From contig JASJOS010000012.1 in the NCBI GenBank assembly GCA_030068525.1, positions 124,001 to 188,000 on the forward strand: a DNA stretch of 64,000 nucleotides, in the 5' to 3' direction. Shown piece by piece: positions 40,484-49,457 of the stretch. Position numbers and translations under genes: made by a program. A model generated the notes under the pieces. It was not told the DNA's origin. It was given only the letters and a program-made list of their open reading frames with translations, and searched no databases. The stretch's first letter is position 1; every line of letters starts with the position of its first letter. The DNA comes from Xanthocytophaga flava (GTDB lineage: Bacteria > Bacteroidota > Bacteroidia > Cytophagales > 172606-1).

Positions 40484-41188
40484 TCAACAACCTTGTCCAT
40501 AATAGGCGTTTTTGCCATGTTTACGGAAGTAGTGCTTGTCGATCAGGGTTTGTTTGATAGTGGTTGTATTGGGGTTGATAGTGAGTGTCAGATGAGCCAT
40601 TTTAGCCAGTTCTTCCAATACAGTAGCATTATAGACAGCCTTTGCAGGATCTTTACCCCAGGTAAACGGACCATGACAGGCAACTAACACCATTTCTACT
40701 TCTTCTGGAGATAAATTCAGTTCTTTGAAAATATTCAGAATCTGATTACCTGTTTCCAGTTCATAGTCTCCGGTTATCATCTCGTCAGTCATTACATCTG
40801 TCACTGGTACGGCTGCCACCAGATGGTCAGCATGCGTAGTTCCCATGTTGGGGATAGGACGCATTGCCTGAGCCCAAGCCACAGCATAAGTTGAATGAGT
40901 ATGACATACTCCACCAATATGTTCAAAATGTTTGTAAAGCAGTGTATGCGTTTTAGTATCTGAAGAAGGACGCATATTTCCTTCTACCAGTTGATTATCC
41001 AGATCTACAATTACAATATCGCTGGGCTTCAGATTATCATAGGGCACTCCACTGGGTTTGATACCAACTACACCTGCTTTGCGATCAATACCGCTCACAT
41101 TGCCAAATGTATAGATTGCCAGCTTTTGTCTGGGAATCTCCATATTGGCCTCATATACCTGCTCTTTTAAAGATTGATAAATAGACAT
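40484..41188 (-). CDS. araD: L-ribulose-5-phosphate 4-epimerase
   Basis: A 234-residue class II aldolase-fold epimerase. Motifs: 'TFGNVSGIDRKAGVVGIKPSGVPYD', 'MRPSSDTKTH', metal-ligand His residues in 'GGVCHTHSTYAVAWAQ', 'GTTHADHLVAAVPVTDVMTD', and the C-terminal 'LIDKHYFRKHGKNAYYGQ', all in the order seen in AraD. I place the start at ATG 41188 (MSIYQSLKEQV); the frame stays open to 41245 but the extra 19 residues do not fit the family. It converts L-ribulose 5-phosphate to D-xylulose 5-phosphate. Last gene of the araB-araA-GH51-araD set, 79 bp after the GH51 gene. Confidence 0.93.
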   Translation of the reverse strand: MSIYQSLKEQVYEANMEIPRQKLAIYTFGNVSGIDRKAGVVGIKPSGVPYDNLKPSDIVIVDLDNQLVEGNMRPSSDTKTHTLLYKHFEHIGGVCHTHSTYAVAWAQAMRPIPNMGTTHADHLVAAVPVTDVMTDEMITGDYELETGNQILNIFKELNLSPEEVEMVLVACHGPFTWGKDPAKAVYNATVLEELAKMAHLTLTINPNTTTIKQTLIDKHYFRKHGKNAYYGQGC

Positions 41189-41267
41189 GTAGGCAAAAGT
41201 TAAATACAGATCAACTATAAAAACATTGTAAAAGGAAGAGACCAAAGAAAGCCTCTTCCTTTTGGAA

Positions 41268-42806
41268 TTATTTCAGTTCCAGTACCACCACAGAAATCGG
41301 AGGCAATGTCACTTTCAGGTTATCACCTTTGATAGACGCACCTTTAAAAGCTGCGGGTTTTACTTTATCAGGACTTTCAAATGTGTTATGATCCTGCACC
41401 TTCGCAGAAGTAAGGATACGACCTGTTACACCTGATGCTTTCATCCCACGCAAGTTCAGTGATATTTCCTGCGATTTAGAAGGATCGATATTTACGAGTG
41501 AAATATGAGTTACACCATTTTTGTCTCTGGAAGCAGACACAGATAATGCAGGCAGTTTTTCATTTCCGAACGCATAATCTGCTGACTGTACATCAACAGG
41601 TAGCATGGTTGCATCCTGATGCACATTGTACATTTCCAATACATGATACGTTGGTGTCAGCAACATCTTTTCCTCATTGGTTAGAATAACAGCCTGAAGC
41701 ACATTGATAGTTTGCGCCAGGTTTGCCATACGTACCCGGTCACTGTATTTGTGGAAAATATTCAGTGTAGTACCTGCAATCATAGCATCACGCATGGTAT
41801 TCTGCTGATATAAGAATCCAGGATTGGTTCCTGGTTCAACCTCATACCATCCACCCCATTCATCCACTACCAAAGCTACTTTCTTTTTAGGATCATATTT
41901 ATCCATGATGGTAGCGTGCTTATGAATCAGTTCATCCATAAGCAAAGCTTGTTTCATGGTTTTGAAATATAGATCTTCATCATAATTTACTGCAGGCCCT
42001 TTTTTATTCCAGTCAATAACAGAGTAATGGTGCAAAGCTAACCCATCCAGCATGTTATGTGGAATATCACGCATCAGTATTTCTGTCCAGTTGAAGTCAG
42101 CCGAGTTAGCACCAGAAGCAATCCGGAACAATTTGCTGGTATTAGACCAGTCGCTCATGAATGTAGCATACTGGCGATAAATATTAGCATAATATTCAGC
42201 TTTCATATTACCACCACATCCCCAGGCTTCATTACCCACTCCCCAGAAGTGCACGTTCCAGGGTTTATCGCGACCATTCTCTTTACGTAGGTTAGCCATA
42301 GGACTTACGCCTTCATGGTTTACATACTGAACCCAGTCAGACAGTTCTTTTACAGTTCCACTTCCTACATTGCCAGCCAGATAAGGCTCTGTACCTAACT
42401 GCTCACACATATCCAGGAAATCATGTGTACCAAAGCTGTTGTCTTCTGTAACCCCACCCCACCAGGCATTCACCATAGAAGGACGCTGTTTTTTAGGTCC
42501 GATACCATCTTTCCAGTGGTATGTATCTGCAAAACAACCTCCCGGCCAACGTAGGTTTGGGATTTTCATTTTTTTTAGCGCCTCAATTACATCTGTACGG
42601 ACACCGTTTTTGTTCGGAATTTTTGTATTGTTTTCGCCTACATAAAACCCGCCATAGACGCAACGTCCCAGGTGCTCAGCAAAGTGACCATAAATATGTT
42701 TATTGATCGTCGTTTTGCCCAGATCACCATTAATGATAACCTGATTCTGAGCAAAGGTCCAGTATCCAGTTATGCTTAAAACAAGTGTTAAAAAGATTTT
42801 TTTCAT
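41268..42806 (-). CDS. Alpha-L-arabinofuranosidase, GH51 (short form)
   Basis: A 512-residue protein with signal peptide (MKKIFLTLVLSITGYWTFAQ), so periplasmic. It is the catalytic GH51 fold: 'YGHFAEHLGRCVYGGFYVG', 'RWPGGCFADTYHWKDGIGP', the acid/base Glu in GVGNEAWGCGG, 'DGLALHHYSV', and the nucleophile Glu in 'ALVVDEWGGWYE'. The C-terminal beta-sandwich ('LPPISVVVLEL') is standard. GH51 enzymes cut terminal alpha-L-arabinofuranosyl groups from arabinan or arabinoxylan oligosaccharides. It lies between araA (93 bp upstream) and araD, so it is expressed with the intracellular pathway. Confidence 0.93.
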   Translation of the reverse strand: MKKIFLTLVLSITGYWTFAQNQVIINGDLGKTTINKHIYGHFAEHLGRCVYGGFYVGENNTKIPNKNGVRTDVIEALKKMKIPNLRWPGGCFADTYHWKDGIGPKKQRPSMVNAWWGGVTEDNSFGTHDFLDMCEQLGTEPYLAGNVGSGTVKELSDWVQYVNHEGVSPMANLRKENGRDKPWNVHFWGVGNEAWGCGGNMKAEYYANIYRQYATFMSDWSNTSKLFRIASGANSADFNWTEILMRDIPHNMLDGLALHHYSVIDWNKKGPAVNYDEDLYFKTMKQALLMDELIHKHATIMDKYDPKKKVALVVDEWGGWYEVEPGTNPGFLYQQNTMRDAMIAGTTLNIFHKYSDRVRMANLAQTINVLQAVILTNEEKMLLTPTYHVLEMYNVHQDATMLPVDVQSADYAFGNEKLPALSVSASRDKNGVTHISLVNIDPSKSQEISLNLRGMKASGVTGRILTSAKVQDHNTFESPDKVKPAAFKGASIKGDNLKVTLPPISVVVLELK

Positions 42807-42898
42807 AAGAGATTGATGGATAGGATAGATTATTATGATACTGTAAAAGGTAAAGAGCAGGCAAGAAAAAGGAATATACTTGCCTACCAGATACTCAC

Positions 42899-44395
42899 TT
42901 ATAGCTTTCCATAATACAATTCGCTCCAGCGCAATTCATTCTTCAGCTGACGTAATTCTGTATTCTTATCAATAACCACCAATTCTACTCCTACCATCTC
43001 AGCAAAGTCAGCAATGTATTCGGTAGTCAGGTTCTGGCTATATACCGTATGGTGAGCCCCTCCAGCATAAATCCAGGCAGCACAACCTGTTTGCATATCG
43101 GGTTGAGGTTTCCACAATACTCGTGCAACAGGTAACTTAGGTAGTTCTTGTTGTACTTCAACAGCTTCTACTTCATTAACCAATAAACGGAAGCGATTGC
43201 CCATATCAATCAGAGAGACATTTAACGCAGGGCCACTGGCTCCATTAAATACCAGCCGCACAGGATCTTCTTTGCCACCGATACCTAGTGGGTGTACTTC
43301 ACATTTCACTTTACCACTGGCAATAGAAGGACAAATTTCCAGCATGTGAGCTCCTAATACCATCTGGTTAGCAGGATCAAAGTGGTAAGTATAATCTTCC
43401 ATAAAAGAGTTTCCACCTTTCAATCCACTTGCCATCACCTTCATGATATGTACCATAGCAGACGTTTTCCAGTCTCCTTCTCCTCCATATCCATATCCGG
43501 CAGCCATTAACCGCTGAGAAGCGATACCGGGCAACTGACGCATACCATGCAGGTCTTCAAATGTATTGGTGTAAGCAGAAAAACCGCCATCCTTTAAAAA
43601 TGCAGTCAATCCCAATTCAATACGAGCTGCCTCAACCAAAGATTCCCGCATAGCTCCACCACTTGTCAGTGAAGCCATTAACTGATAGGTATCTTCGTAT
43701 TCTTTGATCAGTGTATTAATCTCAGCATCTGTAACCTGATTGATTACTTTCACCAGATCACCTACTCCATGCGTATTTACTGAAAAACCAAACTTCAGTT
43801 CAGCTTCTACTTTATCACCTTCTGTTACAGCTACCTGACGCATGTTATCGCCAAAGCGTACCACTTTCATGGTTTGCATTCTGTACTTTGCAGTAGCCAC
43901 ACGACTCCAGCTATTGATTTTCTCCAATACATCCTGCTGCTGCCAGTGGCCAACTACCACCTTACGGTTCAGTCGCATACGAGACATAATAAATCCAAAC
44001 TCTCTGTCCCCATGGGCAGACTGGTTCAGGTTCATGAAATCCATGTCAATGTCACTCCATGGGATATCCCGGTTAAACTGAGTATGCAGGTGCAACAATG
44101 GCTTTTGTAAAGCTTTCAAGCCACCAATCCACATTTTAGCAGGTGAGAATGTATGCATCCAGGCAATGATACCCACACAATTCGAAGCAACATTGGCATC
44201 CTGACATATTTTGTAGATTTCATCAGGTGTTTTTACCACAGGTTTAAAAACAACCCGAACAGGTATCTGGCTTGCTGAATTCAGAGAATCTGCAATAATT
44301 TTAGAATGCTCATCTACCTGACGAAGAGTTTCTTCTCCATACAAGTGCTGACTTCCGGTTACAAACCAGACTTCATATTGTTTTAAATCAATCAT
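42899..44395 (-). CDS. araA: L-arabinose isomerase
   Basis: A 498-residue protein typical in length and content of AraA: '[20 protein letters not shown]', '[19 protein letters not shown]', '[11 protein letters not shown]', '[13 protein letters not shown]', '[32 protein letters not shown]' in pieces, and '[26 protein letters not shown]'. Glu and His metal ligands (in GEGD, 'MLEICP' and the 'YHFDP' region) are present. It converts L-arabinose to L-ribulose with a divalent cation. It follows araB by 54 bp and is clearly in its transcript. Confidence 0.96.
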   Translation of the reverse strand: MIDLKQYEVWFVTGSQHLYGEETLRQVDEHSKIIADSLNSASQIPVRVVFKPVVKTPDEIYKICQDANVASNCVGIIAWMHTFSPAKMWIGGLKALQKPLLHLHTQFNRDIPWSDIDMDFMNLNQSAHGDREFGFIMSRMRLNRKVVVGHWQQQDVLEKINSWSRVATAKYRMQTMKVVRFGDNMRQVAVTEGDKVEAELKFGFSVNTHGVGDLVKVINQVTDAEINTLIKEYEDTYQLMASLTSGGAMRESLVEAARIELGLTAFLKDGGFSAYTNTFEDLHGMRQLPGIASQRLMAAGYGYGGEGDWKTSAMVHIMKVMASGLKGGNSFMEDYTYHFDPANQMVLGAHMLEICPSIASGKVKCEVHPLGIGGKEDPVRLVFNGASGPALNVSLIDMGNRFRLLVNEVEAVEVQQELPKLPVARVLWKPQPDMQTGCAAWIYAGGAHHTVYSQNLTTEYIADFAEMVGVELVVIDKNTELRQLKNELRWSELYYGKL

Positions 44396-44449
44396 TGAAA
44401 TATATGTGGTTAAATATAGGTCGAGCTAATAAATTGGAGTATTTGTCTA

Positions 44450-46120
44450 TCAGGCAGTCAATGAAGCTTCTGCCTGCTTTTTCAGATAAGAATACTCAAT
44501 AAAATGTCCAAACTGAAGATAGTTGGCATAGAGTTTCTGATACACAGCAGACACATCCGGACGAGGTTCATATACAGCATCAAAACCAGATGACATAGCA
44601 TTCTGAGCCTCTTCCATAGTCGCATAAACTCCTGCAGCTACAGCCGCACACATAGCCGCGCCCAATGCACAGGTTTGTTCGGATTTAGCAACCTTAATAG
44701 GCATATTCAGCACATCAGCCAATGTCTGCATGACAAAAGGAGACTTTTTAGCAACACCACCAATGGCAATTACCTGTTTGATAGCCACGCCTTCTTGCAG
44801 GAACCTCTCTACGATAGCTTTTGACCCAAATGCAGTAGATTCTACAAGAGATTTAAAAATACGCACGGTATCTGTACCTAGATTCAGGCCAGCCATAGCC
44901 CCTTTCAGTGTATGATTAGCATCGGGTGTACGACGTCCATTAAGCCAGTCAAGGGAAACCACATCTGTTTCTTTTACAGGTAATTTAGCAGCCTGTTCTG
45001 CCAAATAGGGGATCAATTGCTGGCTCAGTTTCTCAGCGGCTTCCTCACCCAATAACTCACGAACAGGTTTTGTGATGATTCGCTGAAACCATGCATAAAT
45101 ATCACCAAACGCAGATTGTCCTGCTTCCATCCCCAGCATACCGGGTACCACAGATCCATCTACCTGCCCACAGATACCGCGGATTAACAAATGGCCTACT
45201 TCTTCCGAAGGAGCAGTAAGAATATCACACGTAGAAGTACCTATTACTTTACACAATGAATAAGGTTCAATACAAGCACCAACAGCGCCCATATGAGCAT
45301 CAAAGGCCCCAACACCAATAATAACATCAGAAGACAATCCCAGCTTTTCGGCCCACTCAGGTGATATCTTACCCATAGCCACATCTGAAGTATAAGATTC
45401 ATCAAAAAGACGATCTCTTAGTCCTCCCAACAACGGATCTAACTTTACCAAAAACTCATCGGATGGCAACCCTTCAAATTCGTCATTCCACATAGCTTTG
45501 TGACCCGCGGCACAACGTGAACGTTTCAAGGTACGAGGATTAGTATTCCCTGTTAGCACAGCAGAAATCCAGTCACAATGTTCCACCCAGGAATAAGCTT
45601 TGGAGCGAATACTTGCATCTACCCGTAATGTGCGTAGAATTTTTGCCCAGAACCATTCAGAAGAATAAATACCACCTACATATTTGGTAAAATCAGTTGC
45701 CCAGTGATAAGCCAGTTGATTTATCTCTTCCGCTTCTGCATTGGCCGTATGATCTTTCCAAAGAATGAACATACCATTGGGATTTTCAGCAAATTCGGGT
45801 AGCAGAGCCAACGGAGTACCATTTTCATCTACGGCTACAGGTGTAGATCCTGTAGTATCGACAGAGATGCCTACTACGTTCTTGCGAACCTCTTCAGAAG
45901 TCTTAGCCAAAGCACCTTTAATGGTTTCCTCTAAACCTTCGATGTAGTCCAATGGGTGCTGACGAAACTGAGAGATAGTTGGATCACAGTATGCTCCCTG
46001 TTTCCAACGTTTATATTCATGTACTGCTGTACCAGCCACTTCTCCTGTTCCCGCATGTACGACCAATGCCCGAACGGAATCAGTACCATAGTCCAGGCCT
46101 ATAACGTATACGTCTTTCAT
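44450..46120 (-). CDS. araB: Ribulokinase
   Basis: A 556-residue FGGY-family kinase. 'VYVIGLDYGTDSVRALVVHAGTGE' is the first phosphate loop, 'GISVDTTGSTPVAVDENG' follows, 'EHCDWISAVLTGN' and 'KRSRCAAGHKAMW' mark AraB among FGGY kinases, and 'GVGAFDAHMGAVGA', 'GTSTCDILTA' and 'AIGGVAKKSPFVMQTLADVL' give the second phosphate loop and adenosine site. It phosphorylates L-ribulose. It is the first gene of the ara transcript, directly downstream of araR; the 115-bp intergenic region has a TTGTGT-N7-ACACAA box over a near -7 element. Confidence 0.95.
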   Translation of the reverse strand: MKDVYVIGLDYGTDSVRALVVHAGTGEVAGTAVHEYKRWKQGAYCDPTISQFRQHPLDYIEGLEETIKGALAKTSEEVRKNVVGISVDTTGSTPVAVDENGTPLALLPEFAENPNGMFILWKDHTANAEAEEINQLAYHWATDFTKYVGGIYSSEWFWAKILRTLRVDASIRSKAYSWVEHCDWISAVLTGNTNPRTLKRSRCAAGHKAMWNDEFEGLPSDEFLVKLDPLLGGLRDRLFDESYTSDVAMGKISPEWAEKLGLSSDVIIGVGAFDAHMGAVGACIEPYSLCKVIGTSTCDILTAPSEEVGHLLIRGICGQVDGSVVPGMLGMEAGQSAFGDIYAWFQRIITKPVRELLGEEAAEKLSQQLIPYLAEQAAKLPVKETDVVSLDWLNGRRTPDANHTLKGAMAGLNLGTDTVRIFKSLVESTAFGSKAIVERFLQEGVAIKQVIAIGGVAKKSPFVMQTLADVLNMPIKVAKSEQTCALGAAMCAAVAAGVYATMEEAQNAMSSGFDAVYEPRPDVSAVYQKLYANYLQFGHFIEYSYLKKQAEASLTA

Positions 46121-46166
46121 TAGCTTAAAAATGTTCAGGTGTTAAAAATAAGTATTTATTCTACTT

Positions 46167-46185
46167 TTGTGTTAGTATGACACAA
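46167..46185 (-). promoter_or_regulatory. Probable AraR operator at araB
   Basis: TTGTGT-TAGTATG-ACACAA, a perfect 6+6 palindrome with a 7-bp centre, 47 bp upstream of the araB start. On the minus strand TAGAATTG (46190-46183), one base from the Bacteroidota -7 consensus, shares its TTG with the box, so bound repressor would cover the promoter. The same box occurs at 47067-47085 and 62886-62904. Confidence 0.6.
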
Positions 46186-46202
46186 TTCTATGTAAAAGAA
46201 AA

Positions 46203-46220
46203 GTTTGTGTGTACACAAAC
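46203..46220. promoter_or_regulatory. 18-bp palindrome upstream of the araB operator
   Basis: GTTTGTGT-GT-ACACAAAC is a perfect 8+8 palindrome. It contains the TTGTGT/ACACAA half-sites of the AraR box but with 2 instead of 7 bases between them. It starts 17 bp upstream of the araB operator and may be a second operator or the site of another factor, or the end of the araR transcript. Confidence 0.45.
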
Positions 46221-46235
46221 CTGATAATCAACCTT

Positions 46236-46937
46236 TCAAATCAGAAAAGTATCTGGCATGAAATTCCAGAACTCATGAAACTTATCCTGGTATTTCTCTC
46301 TGTTTAATTTATAGAGTGTTGCTTTTTTCGTAGCTGAATTTTCGTTTTTTTCTCCTGTATCGATCAATAAGCCTGTTGACAAAAGTTTACGGCTAAAATT
46401 ACGCCGATCCAGTGTCATTCCATAAATAGCTTCGTAAAGTTTTTGTAACTGAGGAATTGTAAATTTTTCTGGCATGAGTTCAAAGCCCAGAGGATGCAAA
46501 GCAGCTTTGTATCGTAAACGTTCTCTGGCAAGCTCAACCATTTTGGCATGATCAAAGATAAGTTCAGGTATATCATTTAAACTAATCCAGTATGCATTGT
46601 GTGCTTTTACTGCTTCGGGGTCATGATCATCAATATTAATCAGTGCAAAGAAACCTACCGAAACAGTCCGTTCTACAGGGTCTCTGTCTACCTTTCCAAA
46701 AGTTTGTAGTTGCTCCACATAAATATCCCGTAACCCTGTTAGTTCATATAAAATACGGGCAGCTGCTACTTCCAGATCTTCTTCTTCGTTCAAAAATCCA
46801 CCCATCAGCGACCATTTTCCTTTCTCCGGCTCAAAATTTCTTTTGATGAGCAATAACTTGAGAAACTCACCATCAAAACCAAAAATGATACAATCAAGAG
46901 CTACCAGTATGCGTGTAGGGTGGTTGTATCTTGTCAT
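46236..46937 (-). CDS. araR: AraR-type Nudix (NrtR family) arabinose repressor
   Basis: A 233-residue protein with an N-terminal Nudix-like domain (about 8-140: 'ILVALDCIIFGFDGEFLKLLLIKR', 'KGKWSLMGGFLNEEEDLEVAAARILYELTGL') and a C-terminal winged helix (about 150-225: 'FTIPQLQKLYEAIYGMTLDRRNFSRKLLSTGLL'). The Nudix box (Gx5Ex7REUxEExGU) is degraded: 'GFLNEEEDLEVAAARILYELTG' lacks the usual REL, so the domain binds a ligand rather than hydrolysing it. Bacteroides thetaiotaomicron AraR (BT0354) has this design and is released by L-arabinose. Genome context (GH51, araB, araA) and its own operator support the name. Confidence 0.9.
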   Translation of the reverse strand: MTRYNHPTRILVALDCIIFGFDGEFLKLLLIKRNFEPEKGKWSLMGGFLNEEEDLEVAAARILYELTGLRDIYVEQLQTFGKVDRDPVERTVSVGFFALINIDDHDPEAVKAHNAYWISLNDIPELIFDHAKMVELARERLRYKAALHPLGFELMPEKFTIPQLQKLYEAIYGMTLDRRNFSRKLLSTGLLIDTGEKNENSATKKATLYKLNREKYQDKFHEFWNFMPDTFLI

Positions 46938-46975
46938 AGATATCGTGTTTCAGGGTATGTGGTGTCAGGTCGGGC

Positions 46976-47032
46976 GGTTAATACTGAAGTGGGGAAGAGC
47001 CAGAGGCTCTACCTACTTCAGTATTATAACCC
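46976..47032 (-). promoter_or_regulatory. Long hairpin in the araR leader
   Basis: ATACTGAAGT (46981-46990) pairs with ACTTCAGTAT (47015-47024), extended by GGTTA/TAACC with a bulge, and an inner stem AGAGCC/GGCTCT lies within. It falls between the araR operator and start codon, so it would be in the 5' leader of araR, and it also follows the GH51 gene. No T-tract is present. Confidence 0.55.
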
Positions 47033-47066
47033 CTAAACAAATGATTCATATTTACTAAAACATGAA

Positions 47067-47085
47067 TTGTGTTTAGTTGACACAA
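47067..47085 (-). promoter_or_regulatory. Probable AraR operator at araR (autoregulation)
   Basis: TTGTGT-TTAGTTG-ACACAA, within the 21-bp palindrome ATTGTGT-N7-ACACAAT, about 130 bp upstream of the araR start. On the minus strand TAATATTG (47090-47083) is one base from the -7 consensus and overlaps the box, as at araB. Confidence 0.6.
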
Positions 47086-47229
47086 TATTACAACATTATT
47101 TTGTTACTTTTCTAATATTAAATGACATTTTTTTTCCTGAGCTATTTCTCAGTATTTATTAATAGCATACACTGTATACTAACTACTATTAATAAAACTA
47201 CAACTACCACATAGACAACATATTACTCT

Positions 47230-49203
47230 TTAACTCAATTTCACTCTTACTACAGAGAATGAATTTGGTGCCAGTGTCAGGCTTATCTGTTTCCCTTTCA
47301 ATGTCACAGATTGTTCGGCAGGACTTACCAGCGTTGGGTCTTCAAATGAGTTAACACTTTCCAGATTTTCACTTTTTAGTACCCAAAGTTTTCCGGTTTT
47401 CCCTACCTTTTTAGCACTCTCAATAACCACGTTGGTTGTTTGAGATTTGTCAGAAGTGTTTACAATCTTCACAACGAGTTCCTGTGTATTTTTATCCAAG
47501 ACAGAAGAAGCATATAGACCATTCTGCCCAGCAACCGTTTCGTTTTTCTCTACCAGTGGTACTACCTGCGTTCCTTTATGAACAGAATATAGCTTCTGTA
47601 CATAATAGTTAGGTGTCCCATACGAACGAAGATTGTCAAACCAGATGAGATCAGGAGTCCACTGCCAACCTTCTGCATGAGCAAACAATGGTGCGTAGGA
47701 TGCCATGTGTACTACATCCGCATTGCGTTCCAGACCCGTCATAAAAGCAGCTTCAGCCAAAGCACATTTCCAGTTATTTTTATTGTCAGGACTTACTGTT
47801 GCAACGCTTTGGGCAGCATATTCTCCTGCAAAAATCTTTGGCCCGTTACGGTCATAGTTATCATATCGATGAGCATTTTGTAAAAACCAGTCAGGAGCAC
47901 GGTAGTAGTGTTCATCAATAATATCAACATTCATGCTACGCAGGTTTTTGTTCAGGTAGTCAAAACGTTCTCCATTTGGGTCAGTACCTGAACTATTGAC
48001 TAATTTGATAGTGGGGTATTTTTCTTTGATTGCTTTGGTAAACAGAGGAAGACGTTCCAGATACTGAGGTCCCCACTGCTCATTGCCAACACCCAGAAGC
48101 TTCAGATTAAAGGGTTTGGGATGTCCCATATCAGCTCTCAGCTTGCCCCACTTAGTATCTGTAGAACCATTGGCAAATTCGATCAAATCCAGTGCATCCT
48201 GAACGAATGGATCAATTTCACTCATAGGAACCACCTCTGCAGAGTTGAACTGACAGGCCATACCACAATTTAAGATTGGTAGTGGTTCTGCTCCAATGTC
48301 TTCGGCTAACAGGAAATACTCATAAAAGCCTAATCCAAATGTCTGGAAATAATCAGGTGTGGGACGATGTTTAAATTCTGTATTCCAGCGATTGATAACC
48401 ATCTCCCGACTCTCTACTTCTCCAACTGTCTTTTTCCATTGGTAACGAGTAGATAATTCACGCCCTTCTACAATACACCCTCCAGGAAAACGCAGGAAAC
48501 CAGGTTTCATATCAGCCAATAGCTGAACCAAATCCGCACGTAAGCCATTGGGGCGTTGCTTCCAGGTATTTTTGGGAAACAACGAGATCATATCCAGATC
48601 CAGATTTCCAGTCCCAACAAACCATAAAGCCAGCTTGGCCTTAGGCTCTGTAGCTGTAGCGGTCAGGCTCACTGATTGTTTTTTCCAGTCTTTATCTGTA
48701 GGAGTCAGGTCTGCTTTACCGATTACCTCGCCTTTTATATTGATTAGTTCAATATGCAAAGTAAGGCTACTAGCGTCCGTTTTCCGTGTCCATACAGAAA
48801 AGTCATACGTTTCTCCTTGTTTAATACCCATTCCGCGAAACCCTTCGTTTATCAAACCATATTTGCCTTTATCAGAATTGGCAGTGACATGGATATACCG
48901 GGGATTGGTTGCCCCCTTCTCCAATCGATTCTCTACCAACGTACTGCCAAAAGCCTCTCCTTCTTTTTGTTCTTTCCACCCCATCATCGGTGCATTAAAC
49001 TCAAATGAACGGTTTTTGACAAGTTCAGCATAAATACCTCCATCAGCACCCAGGTTTATATCCTCAAAAAAGATCCCCCACATGGTAGGTTGTATGGTTG
49101 CAGTAGGTTTATCAGCTTTTATAGTTAATACGGTTGGCGATTGCGCAAATAGTTGCGTTCCCGTTACAATAAGAGCCCAAACAGAGAGCAGGCATTTTTT
49201 CAT
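47230..49203 (-). CDS. Alpha-L-arabinofuranosidase, GH51 with inserted carbohydrate-binding-like domain
   Basis: A 657-residue exported enzyme (signal peptide MKKCLLSVWALIVTGTQLFAQ). After 'PTMWGIFFEDINLGADGGIYAELVKNRSFE' a beta-sandwich of about 120 residues (residues 85-205, 'GETYDFSVWTRKTDASSLTLHIELI') resembles CBM4/9-type modules, then the GH51 barrel: 'FLRFPGGCIVEG', acid/base Glu in GVGNEQWGPQY, 'DIIDEHYYRAP', nucleophile Glu in KIFAGEYAAQS, and the C-terminal sandwich. It is longer than the GH51 at 41268-42806 and of a different subclass, so the two may favour different linkages or polymer sizes. It lies between the GH43 cluster and araR. Confidence 0.93.
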   Translation of the reverse strand: MKKCLLSVWALIVTGTQLFAQSPTVLTIKADKPTATIQPTMWGIFFEDINLGADGGIYAELVKNRSFEFNAPMMGWKEQKEGEAFGSTLVENRLEKGATNPRYIHVTANSDKGKYGLINEGFRGMGIKQGETYDFSVWTRKTDASSLTLHIELINIKGEVIGKADLTPTDKDWKKQSVSLTATATEPKAKLALWFVGTGNLDLDMISLFPKNTWKQRPNGLRADLVQLLADMKPGFLRFPGGCIVEGRELSTRYQWKKTVGEVESREMVINRWNTEFKHRPTPDYFQTFGLGFYEYFLLAEDIGAEPLPILNCGMACQFNSAEVVPMSEIDPFVQDALDLIEFANGSTDTKWGKLRADMGHPKPFNLKLLGVGNEQWGPQYLERLPLFTKAIKEKYPTIKLVNSSGTDPNGERFDYLNKNLRSMNVDIIDEHYYRAPDWFLQNAHRYDNYDRNGPKIFAGEYAAQSVATVSPDNKNNWKCALAEAAFMTGLERNADVVHMASYAPLFAHAEGWQWTPDLIWFDNLRSYGTPNYYVQKLYSVHKGTQVVPLVEKNETVAGQNGLYASSVLDKNTQELVVKIVNTSDKSQTTNVVIESAKKVGKTGKLWVLKSENLESVNSFEDPTLVSPAEQSVTLKGKQISLTLAPNSFSVVRVKLS

Positions 49204-49354
49204 TTTGTGTACAATGGTTAAACTAACAATCGATATAAAAAATAATGGAATACAAATAACAATTGATATCTACTCAGAAATAATATGATTTAATATCTCC
49301 AATCCAAAGATCTCTAAGTATACTCATAAGACTATTTATCCGCTCACCAAATGA

Positions 49355-49404
49355 TCAGATACCTGTCAGGATAATCTTATAGAAAGATCCTAACAGGTAT
49401 CTGA
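49355..49404 (-). terminator. Hairpin between GH43 and GH51 genes
   Basis: TCAGATACCTGTCAGGAT (49355-49372) pairs with ATCCTAACAGGTATCTGA (49387-49404) with one mismatch. It lies about 54 bp past the GH43 stop, with no T-tract, so it may be a processing or stability element rather than a full terminator. Confidence 0.65.
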
Positions 49405-49457
49405 TTATAATGAGTATTTTATATTTACAAACTACTCATTTTATAAAGAAAATTATT

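Noticed and set aside
41189-41245. Longer start for araD (ATG 41245)
   Set aside because: The extra 19 residues are hydrophobic and do not match AraD, whose family start fits ATG 41188.
49201-49210. AraR-like site at the start of the large GH51 gene (TTGTGTACAA)
   Set aside because: It has only half-sites in contact, at the start codon itself, without the 6-7-6 layout of the three accepted boxes.
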